Assembly: GCA_023150495.1 (NCBI GenBank)
Contig: JAKLKT010000079.1
Span: 1 to 9,510, forward strand
From: Planctomycetota bacterium
GTDB lineage: Bacteria; Planctomycetota; PLA2
DNA: 9,510 nucleotides
Reading direction: 5' to 3'
A model generated the notes under the pieces. It worked only from the letters and a program-made list of their open reading frames with translations. It was not told the origin of the DNA and searched no databases. Shown here piece by piece: positions 1-5,939 of the stretch (the first letter of the stretch is position 1; every line of letters starts with the position of its first letter). A program made the translations under genes and the position numbers.

Positions 1-882
1 GGGCTTCGGTACCGAGGCGTTGCAGGGCGGGTCGAGCGGGAAGTGGCGGAAGACGATGCGGACGGCGCCGCGGTAACGCGCGACCAGCTGCTTCGCGTCG
101 GCCCAGAACGCGCGGCAGTGCGGGCAGAAGGCGTCGCTGAAGACGACGACCTCGACGCGCCCGGTCGGCGGGCCGAGCACCGGCGCCTCGGGATCCGCCG
201 GGATCTCCACGCGCGGGGCGGCCTCGAAGGACGCGACGACCTGCGCGGGGTCGATCTCCTTGTTCCGTGCCGCGGCACGGTCCCCCTCGATGAGGATCCA
301 CTGGTAGATCGCGACGAATGCGAGGCCGACGCAGAGAAAGCCGACGACGCGCCAGCGCGCGGCCAGCGGATCGGCGACCTTCGCGCCGCCGAGATAGCGG
401 AGACCGCGCCCCCAGTCGCGCGCGACCTCGCGGAACGGCTGCCCGCCGGCGCGCACGACGGGGACGACCACGAGGAGGTTCAGCCCGTTGACGACGAGGC
501 AGAGCGGGCAGAGCGGGAATGCGCCCGCGACGAGCGACGCGACGAGCCCAACGCTCACGGCCCCGCCGACGAGGACGAGCAGGGCAGCCGCGGCATGCGT
601 GGCGCGGCGGAACCCCTCGTCGAGGACGCGGCCGAGGACGAGGAGCAGCAGGAGGGAGGCGAAGTAGAGGACCCCCCAGCCCGCGAGCGGGATCCCGAGC
701 CGCTTCGAGAAGGGATCACGGAGCGTCGCGTCGCAACCCTTCCCGAAGATCGCGGAGCAGACGTCGGCCGCTCCCGCAGCGTCACCCTCGAGCGCAATGC
801 TCCGGAAGAGGAGGTAGGCGGAGATGACCAGCCCGCCCAGGAGCAGCGCGCCGGCCAAGAGCTGGTGGACGTAGCGACTCAT
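1..882 (-). CDS. VKOR-thioredoxin (DsbA-like) fusion, 3' end missing at window edge
   Basis: This membrane protein probably generates disulfide bonds in exported proteins: the VKOR domain reoxidises a thioredoxin-fold partner and passes electrons to quinone. The frame is open from an ATG at 882-880 for 294 codons to the window edge. Residues 5-28 look like a first membrane helix. The loop cysteines are C42 and C50 (in GKGCDATL), followed by GIPLAGWGVLYF at 63-74, and the second-pair motif CPLC lies at 125-128, as in bacterial VKOR homologues. Further hydrophobic segments lie near 65-84, 94-118, 129-143 and 178-198. A linker leads to a thioredoxin-like domain with active-site CPHC at 253-256 (DAFCPHCRAFW) and a DsbA/DsbG-like FRHFPLD at 278-284. 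The C-terminus lies off the window. No purine-rich ribosome site precedes the ATG, so the start is likely but not certain. The Tyr-rich secreted gene upstream (stop 83 nt away) is a possible client or operon partner; that link is inference. Confidence 0.9.
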   Translation of the reverse strand, partial: MSRYVHQLLAGALLLGGLVISAYLLFRSIALEGDAAGAADVCSAIFGKGCDATLRDPFSKRLGIPLAGWGVLYFASLLLLLVLGRVLDEGFRRATHAAAALLVLVGGAVSVGLVASLVAGAFPLCPLCLVVNGLNLLVVVPVVRAGGQPFREVARDWGRGLRYLGGAKVADPLAARWRVVGFLCVGLAFVAIYQWILIEGDRAAARNKEIDPAQVVASFEAAPRVEIPADPEAPVLGPPTGRVEVVVFSDAFCPHCRAFWADAKQLVARYRGAVRIVFRHFPLDPPCNASVPKP

Positions 883-964
883 GCGGAGGCGGGAGGCCGC
901 AGCCCAACTAGACCCGGCCACGGCCTCCCATGACTTGCAGGGTCAACTGATGCGGACGTTCTTC

Positions 965-1417
965 CTAGTAGATGACTCCGTAGCAGTCCGCGTTCTTGAT
1001 GACGGCGTTGACGTTGTCGTACTCGTACCAGCCGTAGTAGTCCCAGTCCGGCCGATAGTCGAACTCGAAGTACCCGTTGTAGTCCTCAAGCGTCGTCAGG
1101 TACTCGGCCGCATAGTCATCAAGCGGCGCCCACTCGTACCCCAACGCAGGGCCGGGGTCGCCGTGGCCGACGTGCGCAGCGATGGCGCTCTCATCCACCT
1201 CGATCATGTTGCCGAGGTAGTAGGTCTGTTCGTACGCAACGCTGTACTCGTACCCGTACCACGACTCCCAGTACGAGTAGCTATACACCGCCGGCGTGTT
1301 CGAGCTGTTGAGGTGGCAGATCGTCACCTTGACGTTCTTCGCCGCGACCGCGTCGTGCGCCAGCGGCAGGCCGATCACCAGGACGGCGACGGCCGCGAGA
1401 ACAACGAACCTCTTCAT
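965..1417 (-). CDS. Tyr-rich secreted protein with ICH...HxxHGD signature
   Basis: A 150-aa exported protein of unknown function. Residues 1-25 form a clear signal peptide (KR, hydrophobic core, AHDAVA before a likely cleavage at about 25/26). The mature chain has VTICH (31-35) and IEVDESAIAAHVGHGDPG (72-89). This resembles a signature I know from secreted bacterial proteins, where a CHxPP-type N-terminal piece is followed by a V...A...HxxHGD piece; the Cys and His residues suggest metal binding, which is inference. What is odd is the tyrosine content, about 21 of 125 mature residues, many alternating with Ser, Glu, Asp, Trp or Gly (for example WYGYEY, DYYGWYEYD). It fills both the stretch between the two motif halves and the C-terminal half. 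The only cysteines are C34 and C145. The ATG at 1417 is chosen over far-upstream in-frame starts because an excellent ribosome site precedes it and the signal peptide begins there. Confidence 0.82.
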   Translation of the reverse strand: MKRFVVLAAVAVLVIGLPLAHDAVAAKNVKVTICHLNSSNTPAVYSYSYWESWYGYEYSVAYEQTYYLGNMIEVDESAIAAHVGHGDPGPALGYEWAPLDDYAAEYLTTLEDYNGYFEFDYRPDWDYYGWYEYDNVNAVIKNADCYGVIY

Positions 1418-1424
1418 GGACGTT

Positions 1425-1430
1425 CCTCCC
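1425..1430 (-). promoter_or_regulatory. Ribosome binding site of the Tyr-rich gene
   Basis: On the minus strand GGGAGG (continuing to GGGAGGA) sits 7 nt before the ATG at 1417. It is the strongest Shine-Dalgarno match among the minus-strand genes here. It fixes the start and rules out the long N-terminal extension that the open frame would otherwise allow. Confidence 0.8.
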
Positions 1431-1643
1431 GCGCGTTTCCGCGCGTGCTTGCCGCGCATTCCCGGTGCATCCCCCCCGCGAGCGGTAAGGCGCGGCACCC
1501 GTATCCGCGACAACGAGGGAAATCGTGACTCCGGAAAACGCTCCCGGCGATCCCTCGAGAGAATCATCGTGGCTCTCTTCTCACGCGGAGGATACGACTC
1601 CGCCTCGCGTGACGCCAGGACTCGCCGGGCTATTTCCGGAACG

Positions 1644-1681
1644 TTGATAACACTGCAAATACCACTAGCAGCGCTTATCAA
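1644..1681. repeat. Inverted repeat TTGATAA/TTATCAA in AT-rich island
   Basis: Arms TTGATAA (1644-1650) and TTATCAA (1675-1681) pair perfectly. A second 4-bp stem, CTGC (1653-1656) with GCAG (1668-1671), lies inside across a small asymmetric internal loop and leaves an 11-nt apical loop. It stands in a clearly AT-richer patch of otherwise GC-rich DNA, about 230-265 bp upstream of the Tyr-rich gene. It could be an operator or a hairpin in a leader or 3' transcript. Confidence 0.55.
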
Positions 1682-1731
1682 TATGAGAATACACCTGCGT
1701 CGCAACGAACCTGTCGGGCTCGCGCTGCTAC

Positions 1732-1746
1732 GTCGAAGTCTTCGAC
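1732..1746. repeat. 15-bp interrupted palindrome GTCGAAG-T-CTTCGAC
   Basis: Seven-base arms are perfectly complementary around one central base. The compact near-perfect dyad resembles a repressor half-site pair rather than a hairpin, since the 1-nt centre cannot form a loop without opening the stem. It lies about 160 bp beyond the OYE stop and 315 bp upstream of the Tyr-rich start. No regulator gene is adjacent, so a binding function is speculative. Confidence 0.4.
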
Positions 1747-1771
1747 ACCTTCCCCCGGGTGGGCGAGAGCC

Positions 1772-1792
1772 CGCGGGGGTCCGGTCCCCGCG
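1772..1792. repeat. GC hairpin CGCGGGG-7 nt-CCCCGCG
   Basis: A perfect 7-bp stem (1772-1778 with 1786-1792) closes a 7-nt loop. There is no T-tract on either side, so it is not a canonical intrinsic terminator. It uses the same stem heptamer as the hairpin at 1884-1900. Confidence 0.4.
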
Positions 1793-1883
1793 AGCCATGC
1801 TTCCCCGGGCCACCTCGCCTCGCGAGGCTGCGCGTCCCGCGCGAACACGGCACCGCCCGGGCAGGTGCGAAACGCGCGGAGGA

Positions 1884-1900
1884 CCCCGCGGGCCGCGGGG
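1884..1900 (-). terminator. Possible terminator hairpin after the OYE gene
   Basis: CCCCGCG and CGCGGGG form a 7-bp stem with a 3-nt loop, beginning 4 nt after the OYE stop codon on the minus strand. No uridine tract follows. A rho-independent role is therefore uncertain; it may instead protect the transcript end or be chance in GC-rich DNA. Confidence 0.35.
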
Positions 1901-1903
1901 CCG

Positions 1904-2980
1904 CTACCCGTTCAGCGCCGGGTAGTCGGTGTAGCCCTTCTCCCCCGGCGTGTAGAACGTGTTCATGTCCGGCGCGGCGAGCTTCGCGCCGGTCCGGAGG
2001 CGCTCCGGGAGGTCCGGGTTCGCGATGAACGGGCGGCCGAAGGCGACGAGGTGACCGCGGCCCGCGGCGAGGTCCCTCTCGGCGCGCTCCTTGTCGTAGC
2101 CGCCGCTGAGGACGATCGTCCCCTTGAAAGCCGTGCGCATCTTCGTGACCGTCGACTCCTCGGGCTTCGGCGCGCCCATCGCGGAGTGGTCCACGACGTG
2201 GAGGTAGACGAGCCCGAGCTCGCCGAGCCGCTTCGCGAGCAGCTCGTACTGCGGCTCGACCTCCGGGAAGGGCGCGATGTCGTTGAAGACGCCGTAGGGC
2301 GAGAGGCGGATCCCGACGCGGTCCTTCCCGACCGCCTTCGCGACCGCCGCCGCCACCTCGAGCACGAAACGGCAGCGGCCCTCGATCGAGCCGCCATATC
2401 CGTCGGTCCTGCGGTTCGAACCCGGGTTCAGGAACTGCTCCAGGAGATAGCCGTTCGCGGAGTGGAGCTCGACGCCGTCGAGGCCCGCCTCGCGCGCGTT
2501 CCGCGCGCCGGTGACGAATTCCTCCACAGCCTTGCGGATGTCCGCCTCGGTCATCGCGCGCGGCACGGGATGCGGCTGCGGACCCTTCGCGTCCGTGTAC
2601 ATCTGCCCCGCGGCGGCGACCGCGGACGGCGCGACCACCTCGGCGCCCTTGGGCAGGTTCAGCGGATGCCCGATCCGGCCCGTGTGCATCATCTGGAGGA
2701 AGATCCGGCCGCCCTTCCCGTGCACCGCGTCCGCGACGGCCTTCCACCCCTTCACCTGCTCCCTCGAGAACACGCCCGGGATGCGCGGGTACCCGAGGCC
2801 GTTCGGCGAAGGCGAGGTCCCCTCGGTGACGATGAGCCCCGCGCCCGCGCGCTGCGCGTAGTACGTCGCGACGATCGGGCCCGGAACGTTGCCGGGCGAC
2901 CGGTTGCGCGTCATCGGCGACATGACGATCCGGTTCGGCAGGGTGAGCGGCCCGAGCGTGCAGGGGGAGAAGAGGTTCAT
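1904..2980 (-). CDS. Old Yellow Enzyme-family FMN oxidoreductase (NemA-like alkene reductase)
   Basis: A 358-aa cytoplasmic flavoenzyme predicted to use NAD(P)H to reduce activated C=C bonds (enones, maleimides) or nitro compounds. It is full length for the classical OYE class. The N-terminus LGPLTLPNRIVMSPMTRNRS (9-28) is typical. Other family features are Q96 and the active-site ELHSANGYLLEQFL at 171-184, holding the substrate-binding pair H173/N176 and the proton-donor candidate Y178. NRRTDGYGG follows at 189-197. The FMN-phosphate region appears as LSGGYD and AFGRPFIANPDL, and the chain ends in GYTDYPALNG, as in NemA relatives. The physiological substrate cannot be told. The ATG at 2980 directly precedes the conserved N-terminus; the bases before it (CCTCCTCCGC) contain no Shine-Dalgarno. 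The ICMT-like gene lies 79 bp upstream in the same direction and may share a transcript. Confidence 0.93.
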   Translation of the reverse strand: MNLFSPCTLGPLTLPNRIVMSPMTRNRSPGNVPGPIVATYYAQRAGAGLIVTEGTSPSPNGLGYPRIPGVFSREQVKGWKAVADAVHGKGGRIFLQMMHTGRIGHPLNLPKGAEVVAPSAVAAAGQMYTDAKGPQPHPVPRAMTEADIRKAVEEFVTGARNAREAGLDGVELHSANGYLLEQFLNPGSNRRTDGYGGSIEGRCRFVLEVAAAVAKAVGKDRVGIRLSPYGVFNDIAPFPEVEPQYELLAKRLGELGLVYLHVVDHSAMGAPKPEESTVTKMRTAFKGTIVLSGGYDKERAERDLAAGRGHLVAFGRPFIANPDLPERLRTGAKLAAPDMNTFYTPGEKGYTDYPALNG

Positions 2981-3059
2981 GCGGAGGAGGATGCTAACCG
3001 GCAGGCGCGGGAACGCCGCGAGGCGGAAGGGAGGGGCTCCGGGGAACCTGGACGCGCGC

Positions 3060-3743
3060 TCACCATACCCCGGGGATCAGCCGGTACCGCGTGCGCTCCG
3101 CGTAGGCGCGGTAGCCGTCGAGATCCTCGCGAAGCATCCGCTCCTCGCCGACGATCCGCGCGACCAGCGCCCACACGAGGAGCGGGGCCGGGAGGAGCGC
3201 CCAGAAGGAGCCGAGCGCGAGCGGCGTCGCGAGGTAGATAAGGAGCACCGCGACGTACATGGGATGCCGCACCACGGCGTAGGGGCCCGTCGTCACCACG
3301 CGCTGCCCCTCCTCCACCTCCACGATCCGCGACGCATACGGGTTCTCGCGCAGCACGCGGAGGAAGAGGAGGTACCCGAGCACGACGACTGCGTCCGCGG
3401 CGAGCACGGCCGCGACGGGGACCGACGACCAGCCGAACCTCCGGTCGAGGCCGGGCACGAGGAAGAGCGCGAGGAGGACGACGACCGACCGGGCCACGAT
3501 CCTCCGCTGCTCCGGCGCCTTCTCGCGGAGCCGCATGCGCCGCTCGAGGAGCGCCGGGTCGTGCCTCGCGAGGTACCGGAGGACCCCCGCGACGAGCGCG
3601 AGGAGGAGCGCGAGGTAGGCCCACGCCTGCCAGAAGCGGAGCGTCCCCGCGGCCGCGAAGAGCAGCAGCCCGAGGACGGCGAAGGCGGCCGCGACCCGGC
3701 GGCCCGCGGCCCGCCCCAGCGAAGCGGCGTCCACGCCTACCAC
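3060..3743 (-). CDS. ICMT-like integral membrane methyltransferase
   Basis: A 227-aa membrane protein of the isoprenylcysteine carboxyl methyltransferase / phospholipid methyltransferase superfamily, predicted to transfer a methyl group from S-adenosylmethionine to a lipid-like or isoprenoid substrate. Hydrophobic segments lie near 17-34, 39-57, 83-97, 107-128, 163-176 and 178-198. The family signature GPYAVVRHPMY is at 153-163 (RHPMY 159-163), and the C-terminal SAM-site acidic pair E200-E201 comes just before a polar tail, EDLDGYRAYAERTRYRLIPGVW from 206. The bacterial substrate is unknown; protein prenylation is not expected. The start is GTG at 3743; another in-frame GTG at 3734 is equally possible, and neither has a convincing ribosome site. 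It is transcribed away from the por operon and toward the OYE gene. Confidence 0.88.
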   Translation of the reverse strand: MVGVDAASLGRAAGRRVAAAFAVLGLLLFAAAGTLRFWQAWAYLALLLALVAGVLRYLARHDPALLERRMRLREKAPEQRRIVARSVVVLLALFLVPGLDRRFGWSSVPVAAVLAADAVVVLGYLLFLRVLRENPYASRIVEVEEGQRVVTTGPYAVVRHPMYVAVLLIYLATPLALGSFWALLPAPLLVWALVARIVGEERMLREDLDGYRAYAERTRYRLIPGVW

Positions 3744-3886
3744 CCTACCGGACGGGAGGCACCGGGGGTCCGGGGGTCGGGCCCGCTCTGGCGCACGGCT
3801 TGCAACGGGAACGTCGCACCCCTCCCGGGGACCGCGCCTCGCAGGCGTTCGCGCGGGATTTCCCGCGGACGGGGGAATGCGCCAGC
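3744..3886. promoter_or_regulatory. Divergent intergenic spacer, ICMT / por operon
   Basis: This 143-bp region must hold promoters for both directions, but no convincing sigma70 -35/-10 pair is readable. A TTGCAA at 3799-3804 has no matching -10 element. It contains a tandem octamer CCGGGGGT x2 at 3762-3777, close to the ICMT start, which could be a regulator site or chance GC repetition. Confidence 0.4.
3871..3876 (+). promoter_or_regulatory. Ribosome binding site of the por gamma gene
   Basis: GGGGGA lies 10 nt before the ATG at 3887. It supports that start over an in-frame upstream ATG at 3800, whose N-terminal extension does not look like family sequence. Confidence 0.5.
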
Positions 3887-4465
3887 ATGACCCGGATCGA
3901 GACTGCCCCTCCCCCGACGATCGCGCTTCGCGAGATCCGCCTCGTCGGGCGCGGCGGGCAGGGGGTCGTCACCGCGGGGGAATTGCTCGGCGAGGCCGCG
4001 CTTCTCGACGGACAGTACGCGCAGTCGATCCCCGCCTTCGGGCCGGAGCGGCGCGGCGCGCTCGCGACATGCGTCGTGCGCCTGGCGGACGGCGAGATCC
4101 TCCTCCGCTGCAGCGCGGGCGCGCCCGACGTGCTCGTCGTCATCGACCCGACGATCTGGAAGCTGCCGCCGGCGCTCCTCGGGCTGAAGCCCGACGCGAC
4201 CCTCCTCTTCAACACCACGCGGCCGCCGGGCGAGCTGCCGAAGCGGCCGCAGGGCCGCGTCGGCGCGATCGACGCCACGGGCATCGCGCTCGCGCACCTC
4301 GGCCGCCCGATCCCCAACACCGCGATGCTCGGCGCCTTCGCCGGCGCCACGGGGCTCGTGCGGATGGAGTCGCTCGAGGAGGTCTTCCGCAGGCGGTTCC
4401 CGGGCAAGGCCGACGGCAACATCGCCGCGGCGCGCGCGGCGAGCGAGGCGATCCTATGGGCCTAG
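3887..4465 (+). CDS. porC: 2-oxoacid:ferredoxin oxidoreductase, gamma subunit
   Basis: A 192-aa cytoplasmic subunit of the four-subunit pyruvate/2-oxoacid:ferredoxin oxidoreductase. In this family the gamma domain contributes to binding coenzyme A during oxidative decarboxylation of the 2-oxoacid. The diagnostic N-terminus IRLVGRGGQGVVTAGELL spans 17-34. AQSIPAFGPERRG follows near 46, corresponding to the family's conserved Q-[ST]-x-x-[FY]-G-x-E-x-R-G element. The central VLVVIDP and the late PNTAMLGAFAGATGLV are also typical. The length matches stand-alone gamma subunits. It is the first gene of the operon and its stop overlaps the delta subunit's start by 10 nt. The start at 3887 follows a GGGGGA. 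Substrate choice between pyruvate and branched-chain 2-oxoacids cannot be settled by eye, so the symbol denotes the subunit type. Confidence 0.93.
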   Translation: MTRIETAPPPTIALREIRLVGRGGQGVVTAGELLGEAALLDGQYAQSIPAFGPERRGALATCVVRLADGEILLRCSAGAPDVLVVIDPTIWKLPPALLGLKPDATLLFNTTRPPGELPKRPQGRVGAIDATGIALAHLGRPIPNTAMLGAFAGATGLVRMESLEEVFRRRFPGKADGNIAAARAASEAILWA

Positions 4466-4737
4466 AGAGGTACGAGGCGTTCGTCCTGCGCGCGCGATCG
4501 ACGCTCACCTACGACCCCGGCTGGTCCCTCGAGAACCTGACCGGCGCCTGGCGCACGATGCGCCCCGTCCGCGACGCGGAGCGCTGCACCTCCTGCGGCC
4601 TCTGCTGGCTCTTCTGCCCCGACGCCTGCGTCGCGCCCGTCTCCTTCGATGTCGACTACGCCTACTGCAAGGGCTGCGGGATCTGCGCGAACGAGTGCAA
4701 GGTCGGAGCGATCTCGATGCAGAGGGAGTCCGAATGA
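4456..4737 (+). CDS. porD: 2-oxoacid:ferredoxin oxidoreductase, delta subunit (2x[4Fe-4S] ferredoxin)
   Basis: A 93-aa ferredoxin-like subunit that carries electrons from the catalytic subunits to external ferredoxin. Two [4Fe-4S] motifs are intact: C44-x2-C47-x2-C50-x3-C54-P and C71-x2-C74-x2-C77-x3-C81. An extra cysteine, C58, follows the first. The N-terminal stretch GAWRTMRPVRD before the first cluster is typical of delta subunits rather than free ferredoxins. The ATG lies inside the last codons of the gamma gene (10-nt overlap) and the stop overlaps the alpha start as ATGA, so translation is probably coupled in both directions. Confidence 0.94.
   Translation: MGLERYEAFVLRARSTLTYDPGWSLENLTGAWRTMRPVRDAERCTSCGLCWLFCPDACVAPVSFDVDYAYCKGCGICANECKVGAISMQRESE
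4722..4728 (+). promoter_or_regulatory. Ribosome binding site of the por alpha gene
   Basis: GAGGGAG, within the delta-subunit coding end, lies 5 nt before the ATG at 4734. It selects this start over the in-frame ATG at 4695, which would add 13 residues that are not family-like. Confidence 0.6.
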
Positions 4738-5939
4738 CAACCGAGTTCTGGAACGGCAACCGCGCCGCCGCCGAGGCCGCCCGCCAGGCCCGAGTGCAGG
4801 TCGTCGCCGCCTACCCGATCACGCCGCAGACCCACACGGTCGAGTACCTCTCCGAGTACGTCGCCGCGGGCCGGCTGGACGCGCGCCTCGTCCGCGTCGA
4901 GTCGGAGCACTCCGCGCTCTCCGCCTGCTGCGGCGCTTCCGCCGTCGGCGCGCGCACGTTCACCGCCTCCTGCTCGCAGGGGCTCCAGCTGATGAGCGAG
5001 GTGCTCTACTTCGCGTCGGGCATGCGGTTCCCGATCGTCATGGCGATCGCGAACCGCACGCTCTCGGTGCCGGTCTCGATCTGGGCCGACCACCAGGACA
5101 CGCTCGTCAACCGCGACTGCGGCTGGATCCAGCTCTACGCGGCGAGCGTGCAGGAGGTCTACGACCTCGTCCTCATGGCATTTCGCACGGCGGAGGACCC
5201 GCGCGTCCACCTCCCCGCGATGGTCGCCTACGACGGCTTCATCCTCTCGCACGCGTCGGAGCCCGTGGAGGCGCTCCCGGACGAGGAGATCAGAGCCCTC
5301 CTCCCCCCCGAGCCCCCCCACCTCCGGCCCCTCCTGGATCCGAACGACCCGAAGCAGTTCGGCGAAGTGCTCTTCCCCGACTTCTACCCGGACATCGAGT
5401 ACAAGAAGCACCGCGCCCTCGAGGAGTCGCTCGAGGTCATGGGCGAGGCGTTCGAGGACTTCCACAGCCGGACGGGCAGGAGGCTCTCGCCCGTCGAGAC
5501 GCACGGATGCGAGGACGCGGAGATCGTCCTCGTCGGGCTCGGCTCGATGATGCAGACCGCGCGCCACGCGGCGACGCGGCTGCGGGCGGAGGGGACGAAG
5601 GTCGGCGTCGCGCAGGTGCGCGTCTACCGGCCGTTCCCGGACCGCGACCTCGTCGAGGCCGTCGGCGGCGCGCGGACGGTGCTCGTCCTCGACCGCGACA
5701 TCGGCTACGGCAGCGCGGGCATGGTCTACCCCGACGTCACGCGCGCGCTCTACCACGCGCCGTCGCGGCCGGACGTCCTGAACTTCATCGTCGGCACCGG
5801 CGGCAAGGACATCACGCCGAAGACGATCGAGCGCTGCGTCGAGCTCGGGCGCCACGGGTACCGCGGCATGTCGGTCTTCTGGCCCGACGCGCGCGGCCCC
5901 GCGGAGGGGATCGCCTACACGCCGGGGGTCAAGGCATGA
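4734..5939 (+). CDS. porA: 2-oxoacid:ferredoxin oxidoreductase, alpha subunit
   Basis: A 401-aa catalytic subunit that, with beta, forms the thiamine-diphosphate active site. The POR N-terminal domain shows GNRAAAEAARQA (8-19), AAYPITPQT (25-33) and VESEHSA (55-61). The substrate-channel segment WADHQDTLVNRDCGWIQ is at 117-133. Domain II follows, with IVLVGLGSM after the DAEI near residue 260, then VRVYRPFP, LVLDRDIGYGSAGMVYPDV and IVGTGGKDIT. Length and order match the archaeal-type four-subunit enzymes. Four cysteines fall at positions usually filled by other small residues: C65/C66 in SACCGAS, C80 in TASCSQG and C129 in RDCGWIQ. The gene starts in an ATGA overlap with delta and ends in an ATGA overlap with beta. 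Pyruvate is the default substrate guess; 2-oxoisovalerate (Vor) enzymes share all these motifs. Confidence 0.94.
   Translation: MTTEFWNGNRAAAEAARQARVQVVAAYPITPQTHTVEYLSEYVAAGRLDARLVRVESEHSALSACCGASAVGARTFTASCSQGLQLMSEVLYFASGMRFPIVMAIANRTLSVPVSIWADHQDTLVNRDCGWIQLYAASVQEVYDLVLMAFRTAEDPRVHLPAMVAYDGFILSHASEPVEALPDEEIRALLPPEPPHLRPLLDPNDPKQFGEVLFPDFYPDIEYKKHRALEESLEVMGEAFEDFHSRTGRRLSPVETHGCEDAEIVLVGLGSMMQTARHAATRLRAEGTKVGVAQVRVYRPFPDRDLVEAVGGARTVLVLDRDIGYGSAGMVYPDVTRALYHAPSRPDVLNFIVGTGGKDITPKTIERCVELGRHGYRGMSVFWPDARGPAEGIAYTPGVKA

Larger units (their letters stand above)
1418..1903. other. 486-bp intergenic region, palindrome-rich
   Basis: No convincing gene lies between the OYE stop and the Tyr-rich gene; open frames here lack ribosome sites and protein-like composition. 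Part of it must hold the Tyr-rich gene's promoter, but I see no clear -35/-10 pair. A weak minus-strand candidate is TTGCAG, 17 nt, AAATAG across the AT-rich stretch around 1629-1657. The half near the OYE gene is crowded with GC palindromes (1732-1746, 1772-1792, 1817-1828, 1884-1900). The middle (about 1636-1700) is an AT-rich island containing an inverted repeat. It could be terminator, 5' leader, operator or structured RNA; the sequence alone does not decide. Confidence 0.6.

Noticed and set aside
43..933. A 296-aa plus-strand open frame at the left edge
   Set aside because: It is antisense to the VKOR-thioredoxin fusion, whose cysteine motifs and membrane segments are unmistakable.
881..1528. 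A 215-aa Val-rich plus-strand open frame
   Set aside because: It is the complement of the Tyr-rich gene: tyrosine codons TAC/TAT read as GTA/ATA on the other strand. The minus-strand gene has the ribosome site and signal peptide.
1418..1813. N-terminal extension of the Tyr-rich protein by 132 residues
   Set aside because: The extension has no ribosome site and an Arg-rich, non-protein-like composition; it would bury a perfect signal peptide in the middle of the chain.
1684..1925. A possible small plus-strand gene starting at the ATG after the inverted repeat
   Set aside because: There is no ribosome site, the composition is Arg/Pro-rich and it runs across the palindrome cluster into the OYE gene's end.
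4662..5855. A 397-aa minus-strand open frame opposite porA
   Set aside because: It is a shadow of the alpha subunit, with no recognisable motif and skewed Arg/Asp/Val composition.
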